A stretch of DNA of 64,000 nt from WVXP01 sp964348095 (GCA_964348095.1 CAYGBK010000015.1:62001-126000); one strand, 5' to 3'; shown: positions 18,020-26,512, numbered from the stretch's first letter. Notes: a model not told the origin generated them from the letters alone. A program made the numbers and translations.

Positions 18020-19486
18020 TCAGGCTGAGAGGTGCTTTCCCGCCAGAGACTTAGCTGCCTCTTTGACAATTCCATCGATGGTGCTTTGTATTTTGTCGGG
18101 CAGGCGTACAGGTCTATGCGTTTCAAGTATGTCAATGGCCTTCTGAGTCACAATATCCCCGTAGGTCTTGCTTCCTCTCTTCATCCATGTTTCGGGGTTA
18201 TCACGATTTAGAAACGTTGGTCGCCAATGTTCTTCCCGGTGGTACTTGAGGGTCTGGTCTTCGGCAAGGAAATTGCCTCCCGGACCGACTTGTCGAATAA
18301 CGTTCATTCCGATTCGATCCCGGCTAATGTCGAAGCCTCGGATAATACGTTGGACGTAGCTTATGATTTCACTGCACATGACTATAGCAGCCGGTGACCC
18401 TATCAATCCCTGCCCCAAATACCCGATGTCATGAATCAGATTGGTTCCATCCAGGGCAGCCATGAGGATAGATATGGCCGACTCCATCGCAGCCTGTTGA
18501 TCCAGACAGTGTGCGTCGCTGCAGCCGGCTGTTCCCCACATGGGAATACCGTAATAATGGTAGAGGTCGGCATATGCAGAATGACTCAATCGTAACTCGG
18601 GAGCTCCGTATACAGCAGTCGACGTCAGCATATCCATGGGAGGCGTCGCAATACCAGAGATGATCGGGGCTCCTTTGGCTCTTAGCTGATGGAGAACGAT
18701 TCCGCTCAGAGCCTCGGCATTAGCAACTATGATGGCTCCAGCAAGGGTCACAGGTCCGCTTCCCCCTGAGAGTAAAGCAGGTGTGTAATTAATGGGAATT
18801 CCTTTGTCTGCACAGAGGAAAAGCTTCCTCAGGGCGCCGCGGGAATGGGTCAAAGGGCTCGTGGGCTCGGCATAGTGAATGAGAAAGGGGCTCTTCCTCA
18901 GATGATCCTCACTGCCAGCGACGGCCGCAGCCATTGATATGATGACTGTGAGGTCCTCCTCTCCGGCAGCCGTGAAAAAAATGGGCTTGAGGGAGTTCTC
19001 TACGAGGGCCTTGAAACATTCTATGTACATCAGGTTCGTGGGAACGTCCTGGGGTAGAGCAAAAGATGCGATAAAATCGATTTCCTCAAAATAGTCGGCT
19101 GTCCTGGCTGCATTGATCACATCCTGGAGTCGTGACAGCCTGAGTTCGCCTGTCTTAAGATCGTAGGTTTTTATAAGATCAGTTCCGAGGCCAAAGTAGA
19201 CGTTGTCCCCTTGTAGGTGCATCTTTTCCTCTCCCGTCCTGTCATAAACCGTAATACCGGAAGGGGCGCTCTTAATGGATTCTTCCACCATACCATTCGG
19301 TATCCTTGCCACATTCCCAGACACTCGACATCCCCCACGTCTCAGGACTTCGATGCTTTCTCTATCAAGAATTCGAACGCCCACGGTCTCAAGAACCTCA
19401 AGAGTTGCCCGATGGATCTCCTTTATTTGATCTTCCGTCAAGAGCCTATAGGAAGGAACGCACTGAGACTTGAGGCCTCTTGTCAT
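18020..19486 (-). CDS. MttB-family (trimethylamine/glycine betaine-type) methyltransferase, non-pyrrolysine
   Basis: Member of the MttB superfamily, TIM-barrel enzymes that move a methyl group from a quaternary or tertiary amine to a corrinoid protein. 488 residues read through without an in-frame amber codon, so unlike archaeal MttB it needs no pyrrolysine. This resembles the glycine betaine, proline betaine or carnitine demethylases (MtgB, MtpB, MtcB) of bacteria. Family features: RLLTEDQIKEIHRATLEVLE at the N-terminus, GLGTDLIKTYD, SGGSGPVTLAGAIIVANAE, and LIHDIGYLGQGLIGSP near 365. No corrinoid protein or MtgA-like partner is encoded nearby. It precedes the ABC importer on the same strand by about 160 bp, suggesting uptake and demethylation of one substrate (inference). 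Confidence 0.88.
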   Translation of the reverse strand: MTRGLKSQCVPSYRLLTEDQIKEIHRATLEVLETVGVRILDRESIEVLRRGGCRVSGNVARIPNGMVEESIKSAPSGITVYDRTGEEKMHLQGDNVYFGLGTDLIKTYDLKTGELRLSRLQDVINAARTADYFEEIDFIASFALPQDVPTNLMYIECFKALVENSLKPIFFTAAGEEDLTVIISMAAAVAGSEDHLRKSPFLIHYAEPTSPLTHSRGALRKLFLCADKGIPINYTPALLSGGSGPVTLAGAIIVANAEALSGIVLHQLRAKGAPIISGIATPPMDMLTSTAVYGAPELRLSHSAYADLYHYYGIPMWGTAGCSDAHCLDQQAAMESAISILMAALDGTNLIHDIGYLGQGLIGSPAAIVMCSEIISYVQRIIRGFDISRDRIGMNVIRQVGPGGNFLAEDQTLKYHREEHWRPTFLNRDNPETWMKRGSKTYGDIVTQKAIDILETHRPVRLPDKIQSTIDGIVKEAAKSLAGKHLSA

Positions 19487-19670
19487 CGCTTTTACTCCTT
19501 TGCTCTGCTCTTCGGTCGCGTCTCTTCATGGGAATCTGCCATTGAATCCAACCCGACACAGCGTCATATGAATCGAATTGACGATTGTCCCTCTTCCAGC
19601 TCGATCGTCCAAGACGGCCACGGATGATGGCTGAACGCAAGAGATCCCAATACGGACAACGGTCTGTTCT

Positions 19671-20468
19671 TTAGACTTTATCTGGTGGGGTACAGAGGAG
19701 AGTTTCATCTTTCAGAACGGTCCCAAACTGCTCGACAACTTCTTTAACCGTCAGTCCCTTCTTCTGCTCGCCCTGAACATCGAATCTAACCTTTCCCTCG
19801 TGGAGCATAACCATCCGATTTCCATAGCTAATAGCCTGCTGCATATTATGGGTTACCATGATGGTGGTCAGGTGGTTTTCATTGATAATCTTGTGGGTCA
19901 GCTCGATCACCTTGGTGGCGGTCTTGGGATCGAGGGCCGCAGTATGTTCATCCAGGAGGAGTAGCTTCGGCATGGAAATGGTTGCCATCAGCAGGGTTAG
20001 AGACTGGCGCTGTCCTCCGGAAAGCAGCGATACCGAGTCCTTCAATCGATTCTCAAGACCGAGATCAAGACCCTCTAGAGCGTCCCGGTAAGCGGTCCTC
20101 TGTCTCGATGTGACTCCCCATCTGAGCCCCCTGGCCTTGCCCCGTAGTTCGGCCAAGGCCAGGTTTTCCTCGATGGTCATCGACGCCGCCGTTCCCAGCA
20201 GGGGATCTTGAAAGATGCGTCCCAGGTATTGAGCGCGGCGGTATTCAGGAAGTCCATCAACTTTTTTACCATCGATAAAGATGTCACCTTCGTCCGGCAG
20301 ATAGGTACCCGCGATAAGATTCAAGAGCGTCGTTTTTCCTGCGCCATTGCTTCCTATGATGGTGACGAATTCGCCATTTTGGACGTGGAGGCTGATATCA
20401 TTGACGGCCACCTTTTCATCGATGGTGCCCCTGTTGAAAATCTTTGTAAGGCTTTCGAGTCGAACCAT
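19671..20468 (-). CDS. ABC transporter ATP-binding protein (TrpZ-like)
   Basis: ATPase of the importer encoded by this and the next two genes. ATG 20468 (MVRLESLTKIF) gives 265 residues; the frame stays open 109 codons further upstream, but that extension overlaps the permease gene and has no recognisable domain. Walker A GSNGAGKTT near 43, Q-loop RIFQDPLLG, signature LLSGGQRQSLTLLMA, Walker B LLLLDEHTAALDP, and switch VTHNMQQAISYG. The gene family (COG1101) accompanies COG4120 permeases and COG2984 binding proteins. Confidence 0.93.
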   Translation of the reverse strand: MVRLESLTKIFNRGTIDEKVAVNDISLHVQNGEFVTIIGSNGAGKTTLLNLIAGTYLPDEGDIFIDGKKVDGLPEYRRAQYLGRIFQDPLLGTAASMTIEENLALAELRGKARGLRWGVTSRQRTAYRDALEGLDLGLENRLKDSVSLLSGGQRQSLTLLMATISMPKLLLLDEHTAALDPKTATKVIELTHKIINENHLTTIMVTHNMQQAISYGNRMVMLHEGKVRFDVQGEQKKGLTVKEVVEQFGTVLKDETLLCTPPDKV

Positions 20469-20494
20469 GGTAAGCCTTTTCTGAAAGGCCAGGT

Positions 20495-21397
20495 CTAAAC
20501 CCCCCGAAGATGAAGCTTTTCTTGCTTGCCTTTCCGTAATGCAGGAAGGCCAAGCGCGAGGATAACCATTATCCCAGTTGCCATTTTCAAATCCGTGGGT
20601 GCAAGACCGAGGCGAAGACCGACGGCAATGATGAACCTGTAGATGACCGACCCGACAATTGCAGCCAGGGTCATTCTCTCGACGGTTTTCTTTCCAATAA
20701 GGGTTTCCCCGATGATAATGGCCGCCAGGCCCGCCACAATCATTCCGATTCCCATGCCAACGTCGGAGAACCCCTGGTCCTGAGCGACGAGACATCCAGA
20801 GAGCGCCACGAAGGAGTTAGAGAGGCCTAAGCCGAACACGGTCAGATTATCTGTGTTCCCACCCAGTGTCCGGATCATCTGTTCGTTGTCACCAGTGGCA
20901 CGGATGGCCAGCCCCATCTGAGTGTGCAGGTAGAGATCGGTCGCCAGTTTAAACAAGAAAGTAACAGCCAGGAAGAAGAGGATGATGGGGATGAAACGGT
21001 TCACCTCGAGAGTCTCCAGAGGAGTCAGAAGCGTTTCAACTGTCAACAGCTGGATGTTTGACCGACCCATGATTCTCAGGTTCACCGAGTAGAGAATAAT
21101 CATCATGAGAATGCCAGCGAGAAGGCTGTTAATTCTCAACCGCGTGTTGAGTAAACCGGTACAACAGCCGGCGAGAAAGCCGGCAACAATTGCGAGGAAA
21201 ACGCCGATGAGAGGATGCCACCCCTCGCTGATCACCCTGGCGACGACTGCTGCTCCGAGAACGAAGCTCCCGTCCACTGTCAAGTCGGGAAAGGCAAGAA
21301 CCCGGAAGCTTATCACAATTCCGAGAGCCACGAGGGCGTAGGCAAATCCTTGCTCCAGAGAGATTGGTATGGTTCGCAGGAATCCTTCAAAAAGCAT
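20495..21397 (-). CDS. ABC transporter permease (TrpY-like, COG4120 family)
   Basis: Inner-membrane permease of 300 residues with about eight hydrophobic segments, including GFAYALVALGIVISFRVLAF near 16 and TVDGSFVLGAAVVA. The DLTVDGSF motif and the GVFLAIVAGFLAGCCTGLLN helix are typical of permeases related to the branched-chain amino acid type that work with COG2984 binding proteins. In streptococci such a system takes up tryptophan; here the substrate is unknown. A strong terminator-like hairpin separates it from the upstream binding-protein gene. Confidence 0.9.
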   Translation of the reverse strand: MLFEGFLRTIPISLEQGFAYALVALGIVISFRVLAFPDLTVDGSFVLGAAVVARVISEGWHPLIGVFLAIVAGFLAGCCTGLLNTRLRINSLLAGILMMIILYSVNLRIMGRSNIQLLTVETLLTPLETLEVNRFIPIILFFLAVTFLFKLATDLYLHTQMGLAIRATGDNEQMIRTLGGNTDNLTVFGLGLSNSFVALSGCLVAQDQGFSDVGMGIGMIVAGLAAIIIGETLIGKKTVERMTLAAIVGSVIYRFIIAVGLRLGLAPTDLKMATGIMVILALGLPALRKGKQEKLHLRGV

Positions 21398-21406
21398 GGA
21401 GCCACC

Positions 21407-21441
21407 AAAAAAAGGGGAAATGGGACTTGTCCCATCTCCCC
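21407..21441 (-). terminator. intra-operon Rho-independent terminator after the binding-protein gene
   Basis: Read on the minus strand: GGGGAGATGGGAC, a short loop, GTCCCATTTCCCC, then seven T. The 13-bp stem has one mismatch or wobble (21429-21441 with 21414-21426), and the T-run is 21413-21407. It lies between the binding-protein stop (21457) and permease start (21397), so it should give more binding protein than permease. Confidence 0.85.
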
Positions 21442-21456
21442 TCCTGTCCAGTGGGT

Positions 21457-22461
21457 CTATTCCCCCTTGATCACATTCCCGTTTTCATCCCAGAGTTTAT
21501 CCGCAGCCTTTTCGAGCACGGTGGTTGGGAGTCTCACATTTTGTTCCTTGGCGTGTTTCAGGCTGACCCACAGGCTAAACCCGGCAGCCATCCCTGCCGG
21601 AACCTCCCCCGGATCCTCCCCCTTCAGGATTCTCGCTGCCTTCTTTCCGGCCGTGTAGCCAACCATGAAATAGTCGAGTCCGTAGGCGGCTATTGCACCC
21701 CGGGGGACGCTGTCCCTATCTCCGGCAAAAAGGGGAATATCATTCTCGTTGGCAACTTTTGCGATACTCTCAAAGGCCGCCACGCTCGTATTGTCGGAGG
21801 TGAAGTGAATCGCGTCCACTCGTCCCACCAACGACTGAGCCGCTTGCATCACTTCCGCACTACTAGAGACATGGGCCTCTACGAGTTTGCCACCCATCGC
21901 TTCGATGGTCTCTTTCATCTCTTTGATGTGAAACGTCACGTTGACGTCTCCAGGATTGTAGATGGTTCCCCATCTCTTTGCGTCTGGGACCAGGTCCTGG
22001 TACATCCTCTGCTGAAGCGCGACAGGCCACCGATCGCTGACACCGGTCACTCTTGTTCCCGTCCGACCGAGTCGGGGAATGAGGCCCGTCTGGACCGGGT
22101 CTGTGACGGACGAGAATATGATGGGAATCCCCTTGACGACCTTGACAGCCGCCTGGGCCGACGGTGTGGAAATGGCATGGACGAGGTCGACCTTGTCGTC
22201 CAAGAATTTCTGGGCGATTGTGTAGCAGTTTGGCTGCTCTCCTTGAGCATTCTGACGGTCGAAAGTGACGTTCTTTCCTTCGATGAACCCTTCTTCCTCG
22301 AGGGCTGTCTTAAACCCTTTTGAATCGTTGTCCAGGGCCGGGTGAGAGACGATTTGTGTTTCCCCAATGCGGATCATTTCTGCGTGTCCACTGTGGACAA
22401 AAAGAAACCCGCATAGGACCAGCAATACTGGAATGATTAGAAATAACTTTCCCCCCTTCAT
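21457..22461 (-). CDS. ABC transporter substrate-binding protein (TrpX-like, COG2984/PF04392)
   Basis: Periplasmic binding protein of 334 residues with a signal peptide (KLFLIIPVLLVLCGFLFVHS) and no lipobox cysteine at the cleavage region. PF04392 features: IGETQIVSHPALDNDSKGFK near 32, VTFDRQNAQGEQPNCYTIAQ, VDLVHAISTPSAQAAV, IPIIFSSVTDPVQTGLI and GIDYFMVGYTAGKKAARIL-like GLDYFMVGYTAGKKAARIL near 265. First gene of the operon; downstream genes follow after the attenuating terminator. The substrate may be an aromatic amino acid or another small molecule and is not readable. Confidence 0.92.
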   Translation of the reverse strand: MKGGKLFLIIPVLLVLCGFLFVHSGHAEMIRIGETQIVSHPALDNDSKGFKTALEEEGFIEGKNVTFDRQNAQGEQPNCYTIAQKFLDDKVDLVHAISTPSAQAAVKVVKGIPIIFSSVTDPVQTGLIPRLGRTGTRVTGVSDRWPVALQQRMYQDLVPDAKRWGTIYNPGDVNVTFHIKEMKETIEAMGGKLVEAHVSSSAEVMQAAQSLVGRVDAIHFTSDNTSVAAFESIAKVANENDIPLFAGDRDSVPRGAIAAYGLDYFMVGYTAGKKAARILKGEDPGEVPAGMAAGFSLWVSLKHAKEQNVRLPTTVLEKAADKLWDENGNVIKGE

Positions 22462-22778
22462 AGTTTCACCTCCTTGCTATTAGGAAAACGACCGAGATTT
22501 CACCTCCTTTCCTCGCTTTCACGTTTTCAAAACAAGGCTAAATTAGCACAGAGGTATCAGCATGTCAAAGATTTTGAGGAGCGACGGTCCCAGGGGATAG
22601 GACTCAGTCGATTGGTGGAGAGGGTCCAAGGAAAACCCCGGATCTTCTCGTCTATCTGAGGAAAAAAGAAGATGGGGATACGATAGGCCTTCCCTCTGAA
22701 GAAGTCTATGGCCCTGCGGAGGATCAGGTGAGCGAGACGTTCGCAGAGTGGAGAATGCCATTGAGCAGGGCGGAAGTC
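22462..22778. other. 317-bp intergenic region
   Basis: The leader of the TrpX-like gene and the downstream flank of the FlgG-like gene. I see no further gene, RNA or repeat in it. Confidence 0.4.
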
Positions 22779-23492
22779 TCATGTCTTGATATCCAATATA
22801 CTCCCGAGCATTTCATCCTCGGCCTGGAGGGCATTGAGGTTGGCTTTGAACTCGAGTGATGAGAGAATCTCCATGACGAATTCCGTTGCAACGTCCACCT
22901 TGGAGCCTTCAAGGCTCTCCTGTACTAGGGTCCCAAGCCCACCGGTTCCAGGATATCCGGTGATGGGAGGGCCAGAGGATGCTCTTTCAGCGGTGAGGTT
23001 GTCCCCAAGCGGGACGAGACCAGAGGGATTCATGAATCTCGCCAATTCAATCCGGCCCAAACCCTCGGCTTGGCCGTTGACGGTCGCCCGGACTTCCCCA
23101 CCCGGGCTGACGAGAAGTTGCGAAGCGTCTATTGGAACCGTAACAGGTGGCACAAGCCGGTGGCCAGAAGCAGTCGAGAGGTTTCGTCTAGCATCTATGG
23201 TCAAAGCACAGGTCCGACAATAGGCCACCGTTCCGTCATCCCGCATGATCTGGAAGAAACCGTCGCCATTGATGGCAAGGTCGAGTGGCCGGTTTGTATG
23301 GAATAGTGTTCCTTGAGCGTTGATTGGGAGGACCTGGGTCGAATCCACTCCGACCGCCTGGCTTTCACGTGAAACGACCCGGCGGGCCTTGTACCCGGGA
23401 GTTCCGATGTTCGCCACGTTGTTCGAAGTCACTCCGTGACGGCGGAAGCTAGAGATAATTCCGGATATGGACGCAAAGATACCAGAGATCAT
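22779..23492 (-). CDS. orphan FlgG/FlgF-family flagellar basal-body rod protein
   Basis: Rod/hook-family protein of 237 residues. N-terminal flagellar rod motif SSFRRHGVTSNNVANIGTPGYKAR (read in parts) at about 15-38, then the central LDLAINGDGFFQIMRDDG near 70. The C-terminal family motif follows (GSKVDVATEFVMEILSSLEF and NLNALQAEDEMLGSIL), normally forming the axial coiled coil. FlgG is usually near 260 residues and sits in a flagellar operon; here no other flagellar, chemotaxis or export gene is in the window. The gene carries a parS-like site at 23361. It could be a remnant, or a rod protein for an apparatus encoded elsewhere. Confidence 0.85.
   Translation of the reverse strand: MISGIFASISGIISSFRRHGVTSNNVANIGTPGYKARRVVSRESQAVGVDSTQVLPINAQGTLFHTNRPLDLAINGDGFFQIMRDDGTVAYCRTCALTIDARRNLSTASGHRLVPPVTVPIDASQLLVSPGGEVRATVNGQAEGLGRIELARFMNPSGLVPLGDNLTAERASSGPPITGYPGTGGLGTLVQESLEGSKVDVATEFVMEILSSLEFKANLNALQAEDEMLGSILDIKT
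23361..23376. promoter_or_regulatory. parS: parS-like centromere site
   Basis: GCTTTCACGTGAAACG matches the bacterial parS consensus TGTTTCACGTGAAACA at 13 of 16 positions, including the whole 12-bp palindrome TTTCACGTGAAA. It lies within the FlgG-like reading frame, 19 kb from parAB. I found no second TTTCACGTGAAA in the window. ParB sites within coding sequence near the origin are usual. Confidence 0.65.
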
Positions 23493-24022
23493 AATCAGAC
23501 CGCCACGTAGAATTTCCTATATAGTAGTCGGAAATTTTCTAGAATTCTTTAGATCTATCTCGTATGGACTCTCGGGATAATCGGGGGGTAGGAACTTGCC
23601 GGTTGTGGCGTGGAGAGTAGCCGCACCGAGGGTCTGACAGATGGCTGAGGGTTCACGATGATCGAGAATGGGTGTTGTTGACATCGTATCGGTCTTTCCT
23701 GAGACTGTGTCGACTTTCGGTTCGACAACCTATTTTGTGTTCTAGTTGTGCGACCACCCATTTCAGTTGCTCTAACCTTCGCTACAAGAAACTAAGATCT
23801 CAAGAATTTGTCATTACCGGTATCAGTATTCTATCCATCAAGCAGATCAGCGGACACGGTCTTTGTTACAATACTCTTACAATGCGAAGTAATACTAAGT
23901 ATACTTCATATGCCTTAATTGGTGTGTCATCGAATGAATATGAAAAATTGTTTGTTACAAATCAAAAATGTGGTATAGGTATTTGAGAATTGTGATGTGC
24001 AGAAAGAGGGGAGGGTTGAAAA
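23493..24022. other. 530-bp AT-rich non-coding region before the MucR-type gene
   Basis: No convincing gene. The last 250 bp are clearly more AT-rich than the neighbourhood. It holds a possible promoter (TTGTTA 23952-23957, 16-bp spacer, TATAGG 23974-23979) about 45 bp upstream of the regulator start. MucR proteins bind AT-rich DNA and often their own promoter, so self-regulation is plausible. Confidence 0.4.
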
Positions 24023-24448
24023 ATGTCAAAAAGTTTGGTGGAGATGGCAGCTGAAATCATCACGGCTCAGGCGACTCAAAGTCGAATGACCCCAGAGGAG
24101 ATCTCAGAGGGTCTGCGAAGGACTTTTGAAGCGCTGAAAAGTATTCAATCTCACGAAGAAACCGGGCAGGAGGTCGCTGCAAGAAGAGGACCGAGGGCAG
24201 CACCTTCGGCCTCTATCCAAAGAAACAAAATCATTTGCCTTGAATGTGCAAAAGAATTCAAACAACTGTCAAAGAACCATCTGGCCTCTCATGGATTGAC
24301 TCCCAAATCCTATAAAGAAAAGCATGCAATTCCGGCGCGTACGCCTCTCACCGCGAAATCTCTCTCCGCAAGGCGCAGGAAAATGGCCAAAGAAAGAGGT
24401 CTGGGCCAGAAGCTGGCAGCGGCTAGAAAGAAAAAATCCCGTAAGTAG
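24023..24448 (+). CDS. MucR/Ros-family transcriptional regulator
   Basis: Small nucleoid-type regulator of the Ros/MucR zinc-finger family. 141 residues: N-terminal helical oligomerisation part (LVEMAAEIITAQATQSRMTPEEISEGLRRTF, read in parts) and zinc-finger-like CLECAKEFKQLSKNHLASHG at about 74-93. Then comes the hallmark LTPKSYKEKHAIPARTPLTA, and a lysine-rich tail. The C-x2-C arrangement with two histidines matches the metal-binding version. In alphaproteobacteria these regulate surface polysaccharide and motility; in Desulfobacterota the targets are unknown. It stands alone between AT-rich DNA and a repeat. Confidence 0.9.
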   Translation: MSKSLVEMAAEIITAQATQSRMTPEEISEGLRRTFEALKSIQSHEETGQEVAARRGPRAAPSASIQRNKIICLECAKEFKQLSKNHLASHGLTPKSYKEKHAIPARTPLTAKSLSARRRKMAKERGLGQKLAAARKKKSRK

Positions 24449-24736
24449 AGGGTCTTGAGCGGTCCTGCCTCGCCGAGGGTCCTGGGATGTTAAGGGAGAT
24501 TTCGTAACCCTTTTGTACAAGCTCGCCTCTTACGATGGTCTGTGGTATTCATCTGCCGGCCGTAAAAAGCCGGGACGGTGTCAAAGCCACTCCATTTTTT
24601 GTATCGATCTTAGGGGATTCTAGATTGTTGAAAGGGGAAGTTGTTTCTTTTCTCGCTTTTTGTCTGAAAAAAGCGGAAAAGGAGCGCTCTGAGCCCCAGT
24701 CAAGATTTTTCGGCAAAAATGTCCTCGCAAAGTGCC

Positions 24737-25050
24737 CGTCTCCACCATCTCTCACAGAGCACGCGGAGCCTCAGAGGAACGTTCTCTGGATTGGTGAGAG
24801 GCCAATCCAGAGGAGGTTACTTGGCCTAATTTTTCCCCTCAAAAAATTAGGCCAAAATTCTGGCCCATCAGTTTTCTCACTCTGAGAACTCTGAGAACTC
24901 GAGCGATCCCCGGCAGATTTCTGTTGGGGGGAGCGGGCGAGAGAACCGGGTGCTTTTATGGAATGCATTTTTCATCAAACAAAAGCCGAGAAAAGGGATG
25001 TCGGAACGGTCCCGGCAGGTCCGCCCCCCTTGTCTCGGCAAACGTCCCTC
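24737..25050. repeat. long structured inverted repeat, arm 1 (partner 46750-47062)
   Basis: The reverse complement of this stretch matches 46750-47062 along its length with scattered substitutions. Inside are two strong hairpins: CTCTGGATTGG/CCAATCCAGAG (24784-24794 with 24802-24812) and TTGGCCTAATTTTT/AAAAAATTAGGCCAA (24821-24834 with 24841-24855). One flank reads TCTCACAGAGCACGCGGAG, like the cacagag ends of the element at 36258. No transposase is encoded. It resembles a non-autonomous, structured mobile element. Confidence 0.8.
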
Positions 25051-25169
25051 CGGTACTTGACCATCCACCCGCCCAAGGCAACTTCTCTGGATTACCTAGG
25101 AGTGTCCTGAGTTTTGAATTCCTATTGGCAGCCGATTGGTCAAATTCTTCCAAGGGGTCCAAGAGTCAA

Positions 25170-25365
25170 TTTCAAATGTCAAAAGCAAAATGTCAAACCA
25201 AATCCCAACGCCTAAATGTAAACAGATTGAACACCCTTTAGCTATCAAGTCGTTATGGTGACAAACGATCGATCAGCCACTGATCCTGTCAACCCGTTAT
25301 TCCTGCTTTGTTATGTGGGCTTTGACATTCATTTGGATCTCAGGCTTTGTCATTTGGCATTTCGA
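25170..25365. repeat. TGACAAATG-type MITE-like repeat, copy A
   Basis: The left end TTTCAAATGTCAAAAGC and the right end, read in reverse complement ATGCCAAATGACAAAGCC, form imperfect terminal inverted repeats around about 160 bp of unrelated sequence. A second copy with the same type of ends lies at 29715-29915. Confidence 0.5.
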
Positions 25366-25437
25366 TTCTTCGTCCGTGCACATCAACTTTGCATAATCCT
25401 AGGGTGATTTTTTGAAGAAACGGGCCAAAGGGATTTC

Positions 25438-25466
25438 TTGACAATTCCCCTTTTTTTAGTTAAGAA
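25438..25466 (+). promoter_or_regulatory. sigma-70-type promoter of the RpiR-type gene
   Basis: TTGACA (25438-25443) and TAAGAA (25461-25466) with a 17-bp spacer, 33 bp upstream of the ATG. The spacer carries a T-run. It abuts a sigma-54-like 17-mer (25466-25482). Confidence 0.6.
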
Positions 25467-25482
25467 GGTGCAGGAATTGCAT
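25466..25482 (+). promoter_or_regulatory. sigma-54-like 17-mer, copy 2
   Basis: AGGTGCAGGAATTGCAT, identical to 5681-5697. GG-N10-GC spacing as in sigma-54 promoters. It overlaps the start region predicted from the sigma-70-type promoter, 16 bp before the regulator ATG, so it could also be an operator. Confidence 0.35.
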
Positions 25483-25498
25483 CAGAGGACGGCAGAGA

Positions 25499-26368
25499 AT
25501 GAAAAAAGTCACAGACAAGATTGGCTTTCTCGCGCGAATCAAAGAAAACAGTGTCGATCTGACAGGAAAACGGGTGGAAATTGCCGACTATATCATTCGC
25601 CACTTTGACAAAGCCGCTTTCCTCACGGCGGGTCGTTTGGCTTCTGAGGCTGGGGTTAGCGAGTCGACCGTTATTCGGTTTGCCATATCCCTTGGTTACA
25701 GTGGATATCCGGAATTTCAGCAGCACCTTCAGCGTATCATTAGAGAAGAGTTGACCTCCGCGGAGCGTCTGCGGGTTTCTCTTGACTCAGAGCCAAAAGA
25801 TGACATTTTCAGCCGGATATTCATACAAGAACTTGAGAATATGCAGGAGGTTTTCAACCGATTACCCAGGCCGGAACTGAGAGTCGTCGCCGACGCTATT
25901 CTTAAAGCTGATCGGGTCTTCGTGACGGGGATTCGCGCTGCCAGGTGCCTGGCCCAGCATTTTGCTTTCCAGCTGGGGAGAATCCATGAGAATGTCGTCG
26001 AAGTGAGCTCTGCCCAGCAGGAAACCTGGGATTTTATCAAAAGAGGGACACAGAATGATCTGCTTTTTGCGATTGCCTTTCCCCGATATCCTCGTGAGAC
26101 AGTGGAGTTGGTTGAATTCGCTCGTCGCTTGAAAATGCAAACGACAGGGCTAACCGACCGGATGGCCTCACCGATTGCGAGACGGTGCCGACCGATCTTG
26201 CTAGCACCAGTTGAAATGGTCACTTTTGTCGATCTCTACTCTGGTCCTCTTGCTATCCTTTCGTCTTTGGTAGCTGAGGTGGCTTTCCGGAATGAGAAGA
26301 AAGCCTTTGGATACCTCGAGAAGTTTGAAGATTTCGCAAGACAGATGAGGGTCTTTCATAAGGAGTGA
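25499..26368 (+). CDS. RpiR/MurR-family transcriptional regulator
   Basis: Sugar-phosphate-sensing regulator. 289 residues: N-terminal HTH_6 domain (GKRVEIADYIIRHFDKAAFL, then AGRLASEAGVSESTVIRFAISLGYSGYPEFQ read in parts, residues 1-85) and C-terminal SIS domain (about 125-265). The SIS part includes ADRVFVTGIRAARCLAQHFAFQLG and NDLLFAIAFPRYPRETVELV. RpiR proteins usually control a neighbouring sugar-phosphate pathway; the closest genes downstream are korDABC, 145 bp away, so control of 2-oxoacid metabolism is possible but not shown. Confidence 0.9.
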   Translation: MKKVTDKIGFLARIKENSVDLTGKRVEIADYIIRHFDKAAFLTAGRLASEAGVSESTVIRFAISLGYSGYPEFQQHLQRIIREELTSAERLRVSLDSEPKDDIFSRIFIQELENMQEVFNRLPRPELRVVADAILKADRVFVTGIRAARCLAQHFAFQLGRIHENVVEVSSAQQETWDFIKRGTQNDLLFAIAFPRYPRETVELVEFARRLKMQTTGLTDRMASPIARRCRPILLAPVEMVTFVDLYSGPLAILSSLVAEVAFRNEKKAFGYLEKFEDFARQMRVFHKE

Positions 26369-26512
26369 GAGATGGCCCGCAGACGGGGACGATCATTAGC
26401 AGGACTCCTGTGAACATGTTAGATTCAAAAGGGATAGGGGACGCGCAAAAAGAGGAGTGAGGACTCCGGTCCGCCGGAAATCATGGCAGGCTCGGTGGTG
26501 GGTTTTTAGAGA

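Larger units (their letters stand above)
24449..25498. other. 1.05-kb non-coding region with two repeat elements
   Basis: Between the MucR-type and RpiR-type genes. It contains one arm of the long inverted repeat (24737-25050), a TGACAAATG-type repeat (25170-25365) and the promoter of the regulator (25438-25466). Open frames here read through the repeat hairpins and are not credible genes. Confidence 0.6.

Noticed and set aside
18020..19486. Pyrrolysine-containing MttB
   Set aside because: The frame is continuous without an in-frame TAG across the full 488 residues.
24535..24885. 116-codon open frame in the MucR-RpiR gap
   Set aside because: It runs through the hairpins of the long inverted repeat and has repeat-derived composition; the matching region in the second copy does not keep the frame.
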